Made by a program: the position numbers and the translations under genes
In this document: piece by piece, positions 10,847 to 22,151 of the stretch
Layout: each line of letters begins with the position of its first letter
How positions within the stretch are numbered: position 1 is the stretch's first letter
Source: Ignelater luminosus
Taxonomy: Eukaryota; Arthropoda; Insecta; Coleoptera; Elateridae
Direction of reading: 5' to 3'
Length of the DNA stretch: 64,000 nt
NCBI GenBank assembly: GCA_011009095.1
Contig: VTPC01000929.1
Coordinates: 343,254-407,253 of the forward strand
Notes under the pieces: generated by a model
What the model saw: the letters and a program-made list of their open reading frames with translations, nothing else
The model's database searches: none
What the model was told of the DNA's origin: nothing

Positions 10847-11084
10847 TACAGAGTGATTGTAAAAGAGTAAGCATGGTTTGAATTTGGCGCCACATTTAAA
10901 TTATTTTCATGTTGGCACTACTTGTTTTCTTTTTGCAATCTGTCAAATCTGTGTTGTTTACAAAGTATAATAATAATAACAAACAATACTAGATTGCAAA
11001 AAGTAAACAAGTAGTGCCAACATGAAAATAATTTAAATGTGTCGCCAAATTCAAACCATCCTCACTCATTTACAATCACTGTAT
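10847..11084. mobile_element. MITE with ~110-bp inverted repeats
   Basis: The left half (ACAGAGTGATTGTAAA onward, through ATGTTGGCACTACTTG) is the reverse complement of the right half, which ends TTTACAATCACTGTA. TA flanks both ends. The centre is a short TAATAATAATAAC tract. Nearly the whole element is a hairpin. Confidence 0.8.
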
Positions 11085-11875
11085 ACTGCCAATTAGTGTC
11101 AACTATTAACCAATGATATTCTGTTGGCACATTGATCTACGTTTTGATTGGTCATTGGTACGTTTTAAAATTTTACTTTGTTTTATGTTTACTATTGTAT
11201 TAAAATCGAATTTTCTGAAATTTCATACACTGATAATTTTATAACAAAAATATCAAGAAAAGCCAATTGTGGAATTTCCTCCATTGATAGTGATCATGAT
11301 GAAGTTATGGAGCATTAAAAGTACTAAAATCAATAACGTTCTTTAGATAATAATTTTTCTTCTTACATTTAGTATACAGTACATAAAAAATTTGAATCTG
11401 TTATATATGCTAGGGCACATATGTTACCCTAATTTGAAGGGGATAATGTGACCTGACAAAACATGTGGAGATGATGATAAGTGCATGTCTTGTAGTGCAT
11501 GCCCATGGTAATTAGTATTTAAAAATAAATCAGTTTAAGTGCATTCAGTGTTTTATTACACCAACACCAAGCAAATCTATTGAAGGTTCTTTATTCAACA
11601 CCTTATTTTCCATTTTTGTTTTATTTATATTATAAAGGTGTTTTCAAAGCTGGTAAATGGATAAGCAGCAAATATTCTAGAATTAAATGCTCAGTCTAGC
11701 CTTCTGTTTACCAGCTTTGGGTATGTTAGTGGATTAGTTTTCATTATCTACTTTCTGTTGATTTCATTAACAAACAATGTTAGGCTCATACTTAGGAATT
11801 CTGTGAAAAGTTGATAACAATTAGTTGCAATTATGTGTGTAATGAATGTGGCAAGAGAATGGAGTGATGTAAGTA
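11085..11875. other. Intergenic, no gene seen
   Basis: AT-rich DNA with stops in all frames. I see no repeat ends or exons in it. Confidence 0.5.
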
Positions 11876-12176
11876 ATAATCAAGGAGCAGCAAAGATTAG
11901 TTGATACATCATGGTGACTTAATTGCATCAGCAGTGCAACATTACTAAGGTAAGCATGCATGTAAGGGGGGTACACAGGTATAGGGTGTCTAGATCTGTC
12001 GAGCCACCGATAAACAAATTGTTTCGCATAAATGACATCACTAAGTTACAAAAATTGCATGTGTACAATTATCCAGCCAAGTAATATCGATAAGTGCAAC
12101 ATGTTTATATGTACCTGCAGTCGAGTATATGGACAATTTTACTGCGTCATCAACTAATTGATACTGTCCTTGATAA
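11876..12176. repeat. Dispersed MITE-like repeat, copy 2
   Basis: Same family and orientation as 4772-5032, beginning ATCAAGGAGCAGC and ending TCCTTGATAAT. It has about 40 extra bases after the first 14 positions. Confidence 0.7.
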
Positions 12177-12954
12177 TAATAATCCTAAAAAAGCTACTAC
12201 TGACTAAAAATATGAAAGGCTATATGTAATATGCTATTAAGGTTATGTTTCCTCATCATCTTCTACAAGATCATTTTCATTTCAAAGGCTTCTTTAAATA
12301 ATCAAAGACAATGTTGCAATTATATACAGGGATGAATTGGTAAGAATTTTTTTTTAAGAATACTTTTAACACAAATTCTTTTAGCTTATGAATATTTTCA
12401 AATATAGTACATTTTGTGGTATTCCCAAACAATTTTGTTAGTCCACCTCTAAGCATATTAGTAATGTTATTCCTAGTAGAATGTTCTTATTTTTAATGTG
12501 AAAGGTTTTCTCTAATATGGCGCTACATACAATAAAGAAATTGCCTTAAAAATGAAACCAATGGTGGGAGGTTAATAATATCATAATCTATTACAACGAA
12601 AAGTCTGAGAAAACAAGTCACATAGATTTGTCATGTGGGCCAAAAATGGATCCTATTGACACTCCTCCTTTGTCAATACAAATCTGTAGTCCTCATATTA
12701 CATACTTAAGAAAGTCACTTTGACAAATTAAATTTTTTATTAAAAACTTCTTGAGCAGAATCATTATATATTATGCTAATTGCTATTCATACAATTCCAT
12801 GGAAAACACATCAACGAAGACTTTATTTTAAGCTTTAGAATACTCATTCTCTGAATTTTAAATTTGAAATCATCCATTTGACATATGAATAACTAAACAT
12901 TGTACCATGGAGAAGTAAGGTTATCAAACATCTTAAAAACCAATACTTAATAAC
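12177..12954. other. 3' flank of the FADD-like gene
   Basis: AT-rich, no open frame of note. On the minus strand an AATAAA at 12827-12822 lies 128 bp past the FADD stop and is the likely polyadenylation signal. Confidence 0.55.
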
Positions 12955-13238
12955 TTACACATAAAATCTTTGCACAATTATCAACCTTAAGTCATTTCTG
13001 CGACTTCTATTTAAAGCCTCCAATAATAGAGGAAGCCACGTTTCTGGATATAATGTTTCGTGGTACAATAAAATCTGCCGCGTTCTTTCGGCTATTGTTT
13101 TGTACCTTTCTTCCAATTCGTCTATTCTACCTTCAACAATATCCAAATTCCTGGCCAAATCTTTCCATTTGTATCCGATTTGTTCAACAATGCAATCAAA
13201 AATCTGGTTGCGTCTGGATCTATGTTGTAGATTTAGAA
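12955..13238 (-). CDS. Fadd: FADD-like adaptor, exon 2 (death domain)
   Basis: FADD couples IMD (or Fas-type receptors in vertebrates) to an initiator caspase; in insects this is Dredd, upstream of Relish cleavage in antibacterial immunity. This exon carries the C-terminal death domain: IFDCIVEQIGYKWKDLARNL, a second helix with DELEER, a third region around RTRQILLYHE, then TWLPLLLEALNRSRRNDLR. The tryptophan in GYKWKDLARNL and the closing LNRSRRNDL are hallmark positions. The acceptor (TTTTTTTTTGTAG) lies on minus at 13239. The split codon from exon 1 (G) joins TT here to give Val, and the frame then runs 93 residues to TAA at 12957-12955. The last codon overlaps a perfect donor word (GTAAGT), so an alternative third exon cannot be excluded, but the death domain is complete. 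Total protein is about 211 residues, slightly short for the family. Confidence 0.8.
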
Positions 13239-13462
13239 CTACAAAAAAAAGAAAATCAAAAATGGAACAAATATTAACGAACGATCCATAAAATTTGCAT
13301 CTTCAGTTGACCATGAACAAGAAAGAAAACATTCCGGTATGTTGAATTATTATATCAAGTGACAAACATCAAAAGTGCTTGAATGAAAGGTTAAGCTGGC
13401 TGTCACTTTGAAGACTTATATTACTTTTAGATAAACATAGTTTTAAGAACAGAAAACTTTTA

Positions 13463-14794
13463 TAGTACAAGAACCACTAACAGGAAAAGAAGGGGTGAAT
13501 CCTAACCTTCTGGCATTGTTACACATCGACGCTGTTATAATTTAATATCGGTTTTATTCATTTAATACGCACATACACACTAGAAAAGTAACATAACATA
13601 ACTATTTATAACATTTACTACTCAATTACGTCATGCATGCACATTAACTAAAACAAACAAAACTATAATTTAATACATGGTGCAAAACATACATGCACAA
13701 TACAAATAGAATAACATTTTTTTGTTCTTATTCTCTAACAGACGCAGAAAGGTGTCTAGGAACTCTGATACAAATTTCAACGAGCTAGGTGTGGGCATGC
13801 ACTCGTAGTGGAAATTATGAAAAAGTCTAGTTTTTCCACGAATTCTAACTATCTGGTGTTTATAAATTTTTGTAAAGTGGCGAAATACAAGTATTTTGGT
13901 GAAAACGTCAGAACGCTAGACATGGGCGGTTCCATGTAAAGCCCGAAAAACCGTAAACGGAAAATGTCACTTATCATACCCAATCCTAACCACTTGAAAT
14001 TTGCGTCATTTTATTAGTTTTTTATCCTAATTCCTAAAATTAAAACGCCAGAAAGACCAGTGTGGTCTTTGTTTCTAAAGTTCACTTTTTTTCACAATTT
14101 TTACCAGATTTTTAAAAAATTGTAAAAATATGCCTAAAATGCATATTAAGACTTGAAGATTTGCTTGCATATTATTAAAAGTTTGTAAATCCGTTTTGCC
14201 CTGAATGGGCACCCTTGGGCATATAGAGGGGCGTACCTTTCTGGCGTTCTGAAATCCGTATTGTACAAACTTTCAATAATACGCAACCAAATTTTCAAGT
14301 CTTAACATGCATTTTAAGCATATTTTTACAATGTTTTAAAAATCTGGACAAATTGTGAAAAAAGTGAACTTTTTCGCATAAAATGTTAATTAAAGAAAAA
14401 AGACCACACTGGTCTTCCTGGCGTTTTGATTTTAGGAATTAGGATAAAAAACTGATAAAATGACGTAAATTTCAAGTGGTTAGGATTGGGTACGAAAAGT
14501 GACATTTTCCGTTTACGGTTTTTCAGGCTTTACATGGAACCGCCCATGTCTAGCGCTCTGGCGTTTTCACCAAAGTACCTGTATTTCGTCACTTTACGAA
14601 AATTTATAAACGCTAGATAGTTAGGATTCGTGGGAAAACTAGATTTTTTTCATAATTTCCACTATGAGCGGATGCCCACACCTAGCTCGTTGAAATTTTC
14701 ACCAGTGTACCTAGATACCTTTCTGCGTCAATGTGTAACAACGCCAGAAAGTTAGGATTCACCCCTTCTTTCCCTGTTAGTGGCTCTTGTACTA
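13463..14794. repeat. Foldback element with ~550-bp arms
   Basis: The left arm starts TAGTACAAGAACCACTAAC and continues GGGGTGAATCCTAAC. The right arm ends with the reverse complement. Corresponding arm words include GACGCAGAAAGGT, ATGGGCGGTTCCATGTAAAG and GACCAGTGTGGTC. The arms meet around 14195-14255. The left arm is interrupted by a 208-bp insertion plus a 5-bp duplication, and the right arm keeps the empty site. No open frame. Transcribed as intron, it could form a long double-stranded hairpin. Confidence 0.85.
13533..13740 (-). mobile_element. Solo LTR, 208 bp, nested in the foldback element
   Basis: Begins TGTTA and ends TAACA (perfect 5-bp terminal inversion) and is flanked on both sides by the 5-bp target duplication GACGC (13528-13532 and 13741-13745). 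The foldback's right arm shows the uninterrupted sequence with a single GACGC, which proves insertion. On the minus strand it has a TATAAATA word and, near its end, AATAAA, so the LTR reads leftward. No internal retrotransposon sequence adjoins, so recombination between two LTRs has removed it. A 5-bp duplication and TGTTA start fit Copia or BEL/Pao types. Confidence 0.85.
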
Positions 14795-16559
14795 TTATGA
14801 TCAAGTTACGTTAGGAATAGCAAAAGAACAAATGGTAACTTGGAATATTCTGTTCTGGGTGCTTTTACTGAATTTCAAAATCAATTCCCAAATATGTAGT
14901 GCCAATACATCTAATAAAGCACTGTAGTTCACATGAAATCTTATTCATTTTAACTGCTGATAGAAGTATGACTCAAATGCAAACTTATGCGATTCTGTCC
15001 ATGGCCAACCAAGGATACAAATCTTATAGATCACTCATTATAAATTGCAGAAGAATTTACAACTGATAACAAAACAATGCAAGAATCTCTTAGTGTTCAC
15101 TTTTTTTGTGCCCAGATAGAGCAAGGATTAGCTGAGTTTTTGCATTCAGTGCATTCAGGTCGATTATCAGTTGTAGAAATTTTATGATTAGGATCAATTG
15201 AATTGGTGTCAACATGTGCAGTTATCATTATCAACTCCAGTGTTGATAACATTGGTTTCATAAAAATATGTTTAACCCAAGGATCAATTAGAAACTATTG
15301 TTATACATAGCAGGCCTTTTTTGTGAAATAAAGTATGTAAAGTAGCTTTCAAACTGTCACATTCTCCATTCTCCGGAAATCAAATGAACTGCTGTTGGAA
15401 TTATGAATAATTCTAGATTATATTGAGGTTTTTAAATGTTTAAGTTATAAGCAAGTTTTGAAATTTCTAGATTGAGGGTTCTCCATATTGGCATGTTGCG
15501 CATTTATCTAGTGTATGTGTTATAGAAATAACAGCAGTTATTGCCGATACTTATATTCATAAACATGTAAAGCAGGCTTCTTAGGTTGGTATAACAACAA
15601 ATATTTTTTAAATTTACTCTTGTAATGCCTCAGCTTATTTATAACTTTGGCTTAATAAGTCAAGAAATAAACGTCAAAAAAAATATTTCAAGTCATGACA
15701 ACGAGAAGAAATAAGACAGAGGCTACTAGAAAAGGTTAAACTGGAGAAAAAGAAAAAAGGATCTTTAAGCTATATGTTACCATAGTGTTTTAGTTATTAA
15801 ATAAAAGTTAGTAATTCATGTATGCATTTAAATGTTAGTTACATTCTTATAAACTTTTAAATACAATGCACAAAATGAATTTTATAAATGAATTACAAAC
15901 AGTGATAACCAGTCGGTTATTCACTAGCAACACTATTAAGCTGACATTTACTATTCTTGCATTGAACATTAAACATCAGGCTTGTTTCAACATAAATCTC
16001 AAACAATCCCCTACTGTCATGAGATTGTGCAGAGGAAATTTTTTCGGACATTTTCTCTGGCAAACTTGTGCCAGTCAGGGATATTTTGCAACTAGTTTGA
16101 GAGTTATGTTGGAAAAAACGTATCAGTACATTAAATACCAAGAAAAGATCAAGTGGATTTTCATTTCTGTTCATACCAGTTATATAGATAAGGTGGTGAT
16201 AAAGTTTGGAACAAAATTCATAATTTTGTTATAAATTTTTTTTTTGTAAAATTCTATATTCCAAAAAGGCATTTTAGAGCATAGAAAAATGTTTTTGACA
16301 GATCATGTTCTTGACCTATGCCGTCATCATTATTTTTTTTAAATTACAACCCGTTTTGTTTTACAGATTTTGATAGACTTCTTCACTGGTTGCATGATGG
16401 TGCAAAGAATTTGTTACCTTACATAAAAATTGTTTTGAGAAAAACACTTATTAAGTTTAATAACATCAACATTTGTTCTCAACAAAAATAACATTTAAAA
16501 TTAAAAAAGAAACAAATAAAATCATTCATAACATTTAACGCAAATGTTCAAATTGTCTA

Positions 16560-16980
16560 CCGTTTACCATTTGACACTGCTCTATTCATGTATAAACATT
16601 TTAAACTGCACGTTGGATCATTTGTGAAGGGATGTTTCGCATTTCCGTTCGAATTCGCTGTTTCTAAATTGTTAGGTCTATGTATGTCAACTGTTGATTT
16701 TACATGGCCCCACAAAAAAAAATCTAACGGGGTAAAGTCCGGCGATCTCGCAGGCCATTCAATTGGTCCTCGTGGCCCTATCCATCTACCAGGTCAACCA
16801 AATCAAATCTTAGAAAATCCAAATATCTGGCAGAAAACAGATTTTCTTCAAAAACTAAGGCCCTAGAAGACGACCTCTTTTTATTCCAACCCATACATTA
16901 ACCTTTTCTTGATGCTGGCTGTGATACTCTTGGTTCCAGCTTTAGCAGTTCTTTTCAATAATGAAGACCCTGGTTTGCCT

Positions 16981-16985
<5 letters not shown>
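16560..16985 (-). pseudogene. Tc3-like transposase remnant, C-terminal
   Basis: On minus the segment reads HQEKVNVWVGIKRGRLLGP, then YLDFLRFDL, then GRWIGPRGPIEWPARSPDF followed by TPLDFFLWGHVKSTV. This is the end of the catalytic domain, including the third acidic residue in the LDFF box, of the Tc1/mariner-superfamily transposases that abound in insects. The middle block with the second Asp (QQDGA-type) is missing and stops interrupt it. It lies inside the FADD intron. The same type of transposase occurs at 27896-29357. Confidence 0.65.
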
Positions 16986-17015
<30 letters not shown>

Positions 17016-17036
17016 ATTAATTAATTAATTAAATTA
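16986..17036. repeat. (AT)n then (TTAA)n microsatellite
   Basis: About 26 bases of AT dinucleotide followed by a TTAATTAA tract. Confidence 0.9.
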
Positions 17037-18165
17037 ATACCCAAATAAGAAATAATTATTGAAATTTTCTTTTAGTTAAGACAAATTAAAGTTACAACTG
17101 TGCTGACAGCATTGATAATAATGACTACTGCATTAGTATATTGCTTTTATTAAAATAAGCCAGTAAGAGTACAACAGCAATAGCAAAACTAAGCAAACCA
17201 AAAATGCTTAAACCATCTAAAGCCTAACAGTACTTGCTGTTTTACAGGCAGCAAACCTCAACAAAGATTTTTCCTGCTTTGTTTCCAATTGTGTACTTTG
17301 TTGTTCAATTTCTTTTTAGTGAATGTCAACAAATACTTACTAACTACTTTTGTTAAATGCACAGAATGATAATAAACTAACCTCCAAAATGCTTGCTTTG
17401 ACAGCTAAGGTTACCAATTTTATAAATGTACTGCCAACATAAAAAAATCTCAAAGTGGCAATTTTTAGTTTTGTACAAAGTTCTTGATAAGTGTATTCAG
17501 TTTTTAAATGTTAATTAATAAAAATTGTGACTGTATGAATATTATTTTTAGTGATGTAAATAGAATCTTGGTTACTTAAAAATCACATCAGATTTTCCTT
17601 AACTGTCATGTTGATAGGTTAGGTAGGTTTGTCACATTTTCAAATTAAAATATCTAATAATTCTGTTTATAAAAAACTATGTTGACCATAACATATACAC
17701 ACAAATGAACAAGAATCTTGAAAAACTGTAGAATGAAAGCTTAAGATTGTTACAATGTTACAGCTCTTTTCATAACAATTCTCCAAATGTACTTTAATGA
17801 AAATGTGCTTTAGCATTTAAATAAAGTTAAATCAAATATTTCATAGTAGTTGGTACCCTTGAAAAACAGAATTTTTGAAGATAATTGTTAAAAAACAATT
17901 ATGCAACAAGTAGTGGTTTTTTAAAATTGAAATAATTTAAAGTTGATTTGTTTTGGATTTAATCTTCATTAAGATTATGCTTTATTTTAAACATTCTACA
18001 ATTGGTGAGTACTGCAATCTTAAAATTAGGCATGTGCATGTAATTTTTATAAAGTGGACCAGAGATGCAACTTGATGCATTAAATAATATTTGAAATAGG
18101 TTTATGTTATGTTATCAGTTCCATGTTTACTGTTAATCGAATTTCTACTTGATAAACAATATATA

Positions 18166-18890
18166 GGGGAATGCACCAACAAAGGAACAGTTACAGACTT
18201 ACAAAGTCTACTATTTCTGATAAAAATTAACAAGAGTTAACCAGAAGTTGACCTGGTCTTATGTCTTAAGAAAGATGTTACTATTATGTGGTTTAATTCA
18301 TTTGGTCGTACCATTTAAGGTTTTTTGTGTATTTACTTATACAAAGTCAAAAATTTAAAAAACACCAATAAAGGAATAACGGTTTTCAGTTAAAAAACAT
18401 TGGCACACCAGTAAAGGAACAAAATGTTTTAGTGAATATTTAAAAATATTTAAGGTAAGTAATCCTTCTCTTACATCAATATCAATCAATCTTCCACTTG
18501 GGTTTGGATATATTGGAATTGGTGGTAGGACCGTGTTTGTTCCATTTATAAATACGAAATAAAAAAGAAGTCGACATCAAACATTATTTTATCATTTGAA
18601 GTTTATACTAGAGGCACATCTTTAAGACAACTCGTGCAAAATAAAGAATTTCTCACAAAGATGCATGGGGCATTCATTACTTTATTAAAGCGTAAAAGAA
18701 TCTCACATGCACCATGCAAGCCAGCACAAAAACTTTTTTTTACCAAATAACTATAAACAGTAACATCACTTCTTTGATGCCTAATTGTAAACAAGTAATT
18801 TTCAAAATGTGACGAGAGAATATACATTAATTTTAAACCTTGTTCTTTTAAAAATAAGTGTAAATGTTCCTTTGCTGGTGGGTGTCCCCC
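18166..18890. mobile_element. TIR element with CACCAACAAAGGAAC repeats, possible Mutator-like relic
   Basis: The left end GGGGAATGCACCAACAAAGG and the right end (its complement, with a few changes) are inverted repeats of about 28 bp. Two further internal copies of the same word (CACCAATAAAGGAAT near 18363, CACCAGTAAAGGAAC near 18407) lie near the left end. A minus-strand open frame, 18827-18603, contains VKKSFCAGLHGACEILLRFN followed by KVMNAP, which resembles the region before the catalytic core of Mutator-like transposases, where a variant of FCxxMNMPxP is usual. That link is weak. Confidence 0.55.
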
Positions 18891-19131
18891 AACTGGTACA
18901 TGTACACTAGCTCCTTTAGAGATTTCTCATTTCCTTTGCACTGAATCAAAGATGATGTAAGAATATCATCCTAAATATTTACATTTATTTTCAAATATTT
19001 TTACTTCTTATTACTTATTAGATCCAATATACACATCAATATTTGTCTGATAACTATCATTCTGTTTTATCTTTGGTTTTTTTGAAGTATAGTTTTCAAG
19101 GTTTTCAATTTACACAGAACAAAGCTATTAC

Positions 19132-19483
19132 CTGGTTGATTATTGTCACCAGCATTATTATAATTAGAATTCGGAGCAGTTTGACTTGATGTATCCCTTT
19201 TCGATAAATCAATCTGAGTGTTAATCCAAAGAAGTAGACCTGGTTGTTGAGTAGTTGTCGCTATTTTGATAAACACATTAATATTATGTTGACTCACAAC
19301 ATTTCGTTTTTCCAAAACCTGAATAAGGTCTTGTACATTTCTAATATTATCCAGTCTTCTTGCTGAATTAATATCATCTCTAAATTGTTGTTTTAGAACT
19401 ATGAAGTTCTCTCCAGAGCACATTTTACATCTTTGTGTAACCTCACTTTTTATATGATTGTATGTGTTTGTATCAATAGCCAT
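19132..19483 (-). CDS. Fadd: FADD-like adaptor, exon 1 (death-effector domain)
   Basis: Starts at ATG 19483-19481 and ends at 19132, 117 codons plus one base, at the donor CAG|GTAATAG. Residues about 20-80 form a death-effector domain: FIVLKQQFRDDINSARRLDN, then VQDLIQVLEKRNVVSQHN and INVFIKIA. The pattern, two charged helices followed by LIxxLExRxVxSxxN, is that of the FADD and caspase-8 domain, which recruits the initiator caspase by DED-DED contact. A polar Asn/Gln/Ser-rich linker (residues about 95-117) precedes the splice. The phase-1 end fits the acceptor at 13239 exactly. Unspliced, the frame would run on 21 codons, which is an intron read-through artefact. DED plus death domain in one small protein is the defining FADD architecture. 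Confidence 0.8.
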
Positions 19484-22151
19484 TGTAAAAGTGTATATAA
19501 TTTAATATTTATAAGGCAATGTTACCACAATTTTCTAAAGTTATTAACACGATAAGCACTTTCAAATGTGGACATCTGAGGATGAATCATTCATCCGAAT
19601 TAATATATTAATACAGTGTTGCAATAACGCTGGTTGCTGTATTCTCTAATTTTAAAATTATGACAGCAATTGACAGTAGACAGTTGTATTGTTTTAATAA
19701 TCTTATTTCTTTATGCTAAATGCTAAAGGATCTGCTAGTTCTAGAGCAAAGCAAGTGTCGAGCATTATAATAATACATACATTTTACTTAATTTTACCAT
19801 TGTGCGGTTTTAATAAATTACGTAATTTAAAGAAAATAAAATTGCATGTGGAACTTTTAGGTTAAGTATTTGTCATTAAAATACCAGAACTGTTATTATT
19901 AAACCTAAGTAACTAACAGAGCCATGTAAAACTATTCTCGAATTTTATTTTTTTATTTTATCATTCTTTATTATAATCCATCAAGGTCGTAGCTAGGATT
20001 GAATTTGAGAAGAGGTTCTGCGGATACCCGTTGGGGGAGTTCGGAATCTCCCTCCGACCCAAAATTCAGAAAATAAAAAACAATTTGTAACGAACAGAAC
20101 AATTATTAAAACGATAATAATTTAAATTTCAGGGGGGGGGGGAAACCCTTAAATACGGCTTTACCACCCACAGTTATGATTATTTAAATTCTATGAGAAA
20201 AATATAATTCGAAATGATTTCTGTTTAGTGAATCTGTTTTTAAAATGAAAAGATAGACATACAGGGTATAAATAAATAACAACGACAAACTGATAGGGTA
20301 CATTCCTGGTGATTAGATAAGTATTTTTTTAAATGGAACCTATGGTCAGTTCGTCTTTTAGTTGCAGAGTTATAGGCCTTCAAAGTTGCGTGCAGACGTG
20401 TTAGCTTTTGGCTGTATCGTCGTTATCGGTCAAAATATCAAAACTTCTTATTAAAGAAAGTTGTAAGGAAATGCATTCTGCGTGTTTTAAAACTATTTCT
20501 GATTATACATGGTGTACTCTGTAGGAGAGATACGTCGAATTAAAAATCTCTGTTTTTTCAACGTTACGTGTCCCAGCTACAAAGTACACCTTGTATAATT
20601 GAAAATAAGTTTAGGACATCCGAAATACAATTTCCTACAGCTTTAATAAGAATTTTTGATATTCTGATAAGTAACGACGTTACAGTGAAAATTTAACACG
20701 TCTGCACGCAATTAAAACAATTTGACCATAGGCTCCATTTGAAAAAAATACTCGACTAGTTACCAAAGATCTACCCTGTCAGTGTCAATTTGTCGGTATT
20801 ATTAGAGAGTGAGCAAATTCAAGTTAAATTTCCTGAAAAGTTACGTGAATAAATACGGTACAAGTTTAGCGGGCATGTAGCATTTAAATAGTTTGAGCAA
20901 ACAATCGACAGTATATAACCGTTAGTACAATATGGTACAATCCACCATAACTTCACAATCTAAGTGGATATAGGTTTTTTTAAAAAAAAACTTGCTTTCA
21001 ACTTATTCATTTATTATTAATAAATTGGTAACTGTCATAATATTATCAAACTGTCTAATTTCGAAGTACACACCACAATCTCCTAACCTTATAAATCTAT
21101 TTATCGTATTTGGTTTTCGTGCCTTTATTTGCAAAGAAGTAGTGGACTCCGTTAAACATTTAGTGTTACGATATGTTCTGAGCAAGCAGTTGCCACAAAA
21201 TAACGTTATTGTATAGCGTAATTTGCGCTCAAACTCTATTTATTTACACCCTGTTGAAGGAAAGCAAAGCCTACTCTGAATTATCAGAAGTGACGTACAG
21301 AAAAGCAGTCTGGCAACAGTGCTTCAAAAAACCGTGTTTTATCTATGTTTAGTAGATATTATTTGTGATTGTTGTTTATTTTTATCATTTAGATTTTTTT
21401 CTATTATCTTTAAATTGTTTATCATTATCAGCGCCAGTATCAAAATAAAATAATTTAGTTTTCGCAAAAACGATAAATTAAATTATTTTGTTTGCAAAAA
21501 TTCTTGTCATTTTACTGCTTTATTAGTGAAAATTATATAAAGTGGAAATTGGAATTAATCGTAAATTCTTTTTAAGTACTTTTAAATTATAGGAAAAATC
21601 TTGGAAAAATTAACCGCCAATTAACATAACATTCCGTTTTGAATTTTCTACTTTTATAGGTAGCAGAATGTTGTAATTTTGCTTCATTAAACACGTAATG
21701 GTAAGTTTTAAAATAAGGTATTTTTCCACAAAATTTTTAATTTTCTATCATAATTATCTTCTTTGATGCATAACGATTTCAAATTTGAAAATTTGAACCA
21801 ACGGAATTGTTTTCTCCTTTTCAAATTGACAGTGTTTTATTCAAACTGTAACCTGTAATCTTATATTAACAATTTCATTTTGAATGCGTTCGAGTTCAAA
21901 TTTCACGTACATGTACAAAGTATACCGCCAAATAATACACGATGGAAATTCCGAATCACGCATTCGGTAATACAAAAATTGGGAACACGCGATGTTTTGG
22001 CGCAAGCGCTTGGAATAATCGCGGGTATAGGGCGTGCGGTAGCCGGTCATCGCATATAGAGGCCTCGGAAAAGCTTGTTGAAGTCATTCCCCACTTAAAC
22101 TGGAAAGTGGTTCAGTGTAACGGTTGTGATAGTGTTAAATCCGCATACAAG
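19484..22151. other. Divergent intergenic region between FADD and the elongase
   Basis: The two genes are transcribed away from each other, so their promoters lie here. It contains an inverted-repeat element (20261-20800), a run of nine or more G at about 20132-20141, and AT-rich DNA. No clear TATA or initiator stands out. The open frame of the elongase continues upstream to 21942, but see the start discussion in that entry. Confidence 0.5.
20261..20800. repeat. Diverged inverted-repeat element, ~540 bp
   Basis: The left arm (ACAGGGTATAAATAAATAAC, then GACAAACTGATAGGGTA and AAATGGAACCTATGGTCA) is an imperfect reverse complement of the right arm (TGACCATAGGCTCCATTT, then CTACCCTGTCAGTGTCAATT). 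Arms extend inward through GTGCAGACGTGTTA and its complement. Old MITE or foldback copy in the FADD-elongase promoter interval. Confidence 0.65.

Larger units (their letters stand above)
13239..19131 (-). other. Single 5.9-kb intron of the FADD-like gene
   Basis: The donor CAG|GTAAT is at 19131 on minus and the acceptor TTTGTAG| at 13239. The intron contains a foldback element with an embedded solo LTR (13463-14794), a Tc3-like transposase remnant (about 16985-16560), an AT/TTAA microsatellite (16986-17036) and a TIR element (18166-18890). The parts between these (14795-16559 and 17037-18165) are AT-rich and I see no genes there. Confidence 0.75.

Noticed and set aside
13053-13291. Plus-strand frames of 74 and 63 residues
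   Set aside because: Antisense shadows of the FADD death-domain exon and its splice site.
15866-16234. Plus-strand 122-residue open frame and its antisense
   Set aside because: Inside the FADD intron, no motif, no splice signals; treated as chance.
16588-16866. Plus-strand 92-residue open frame
   Set aside because: Shadow of the minus-strand Tc3-like transposase remnant.
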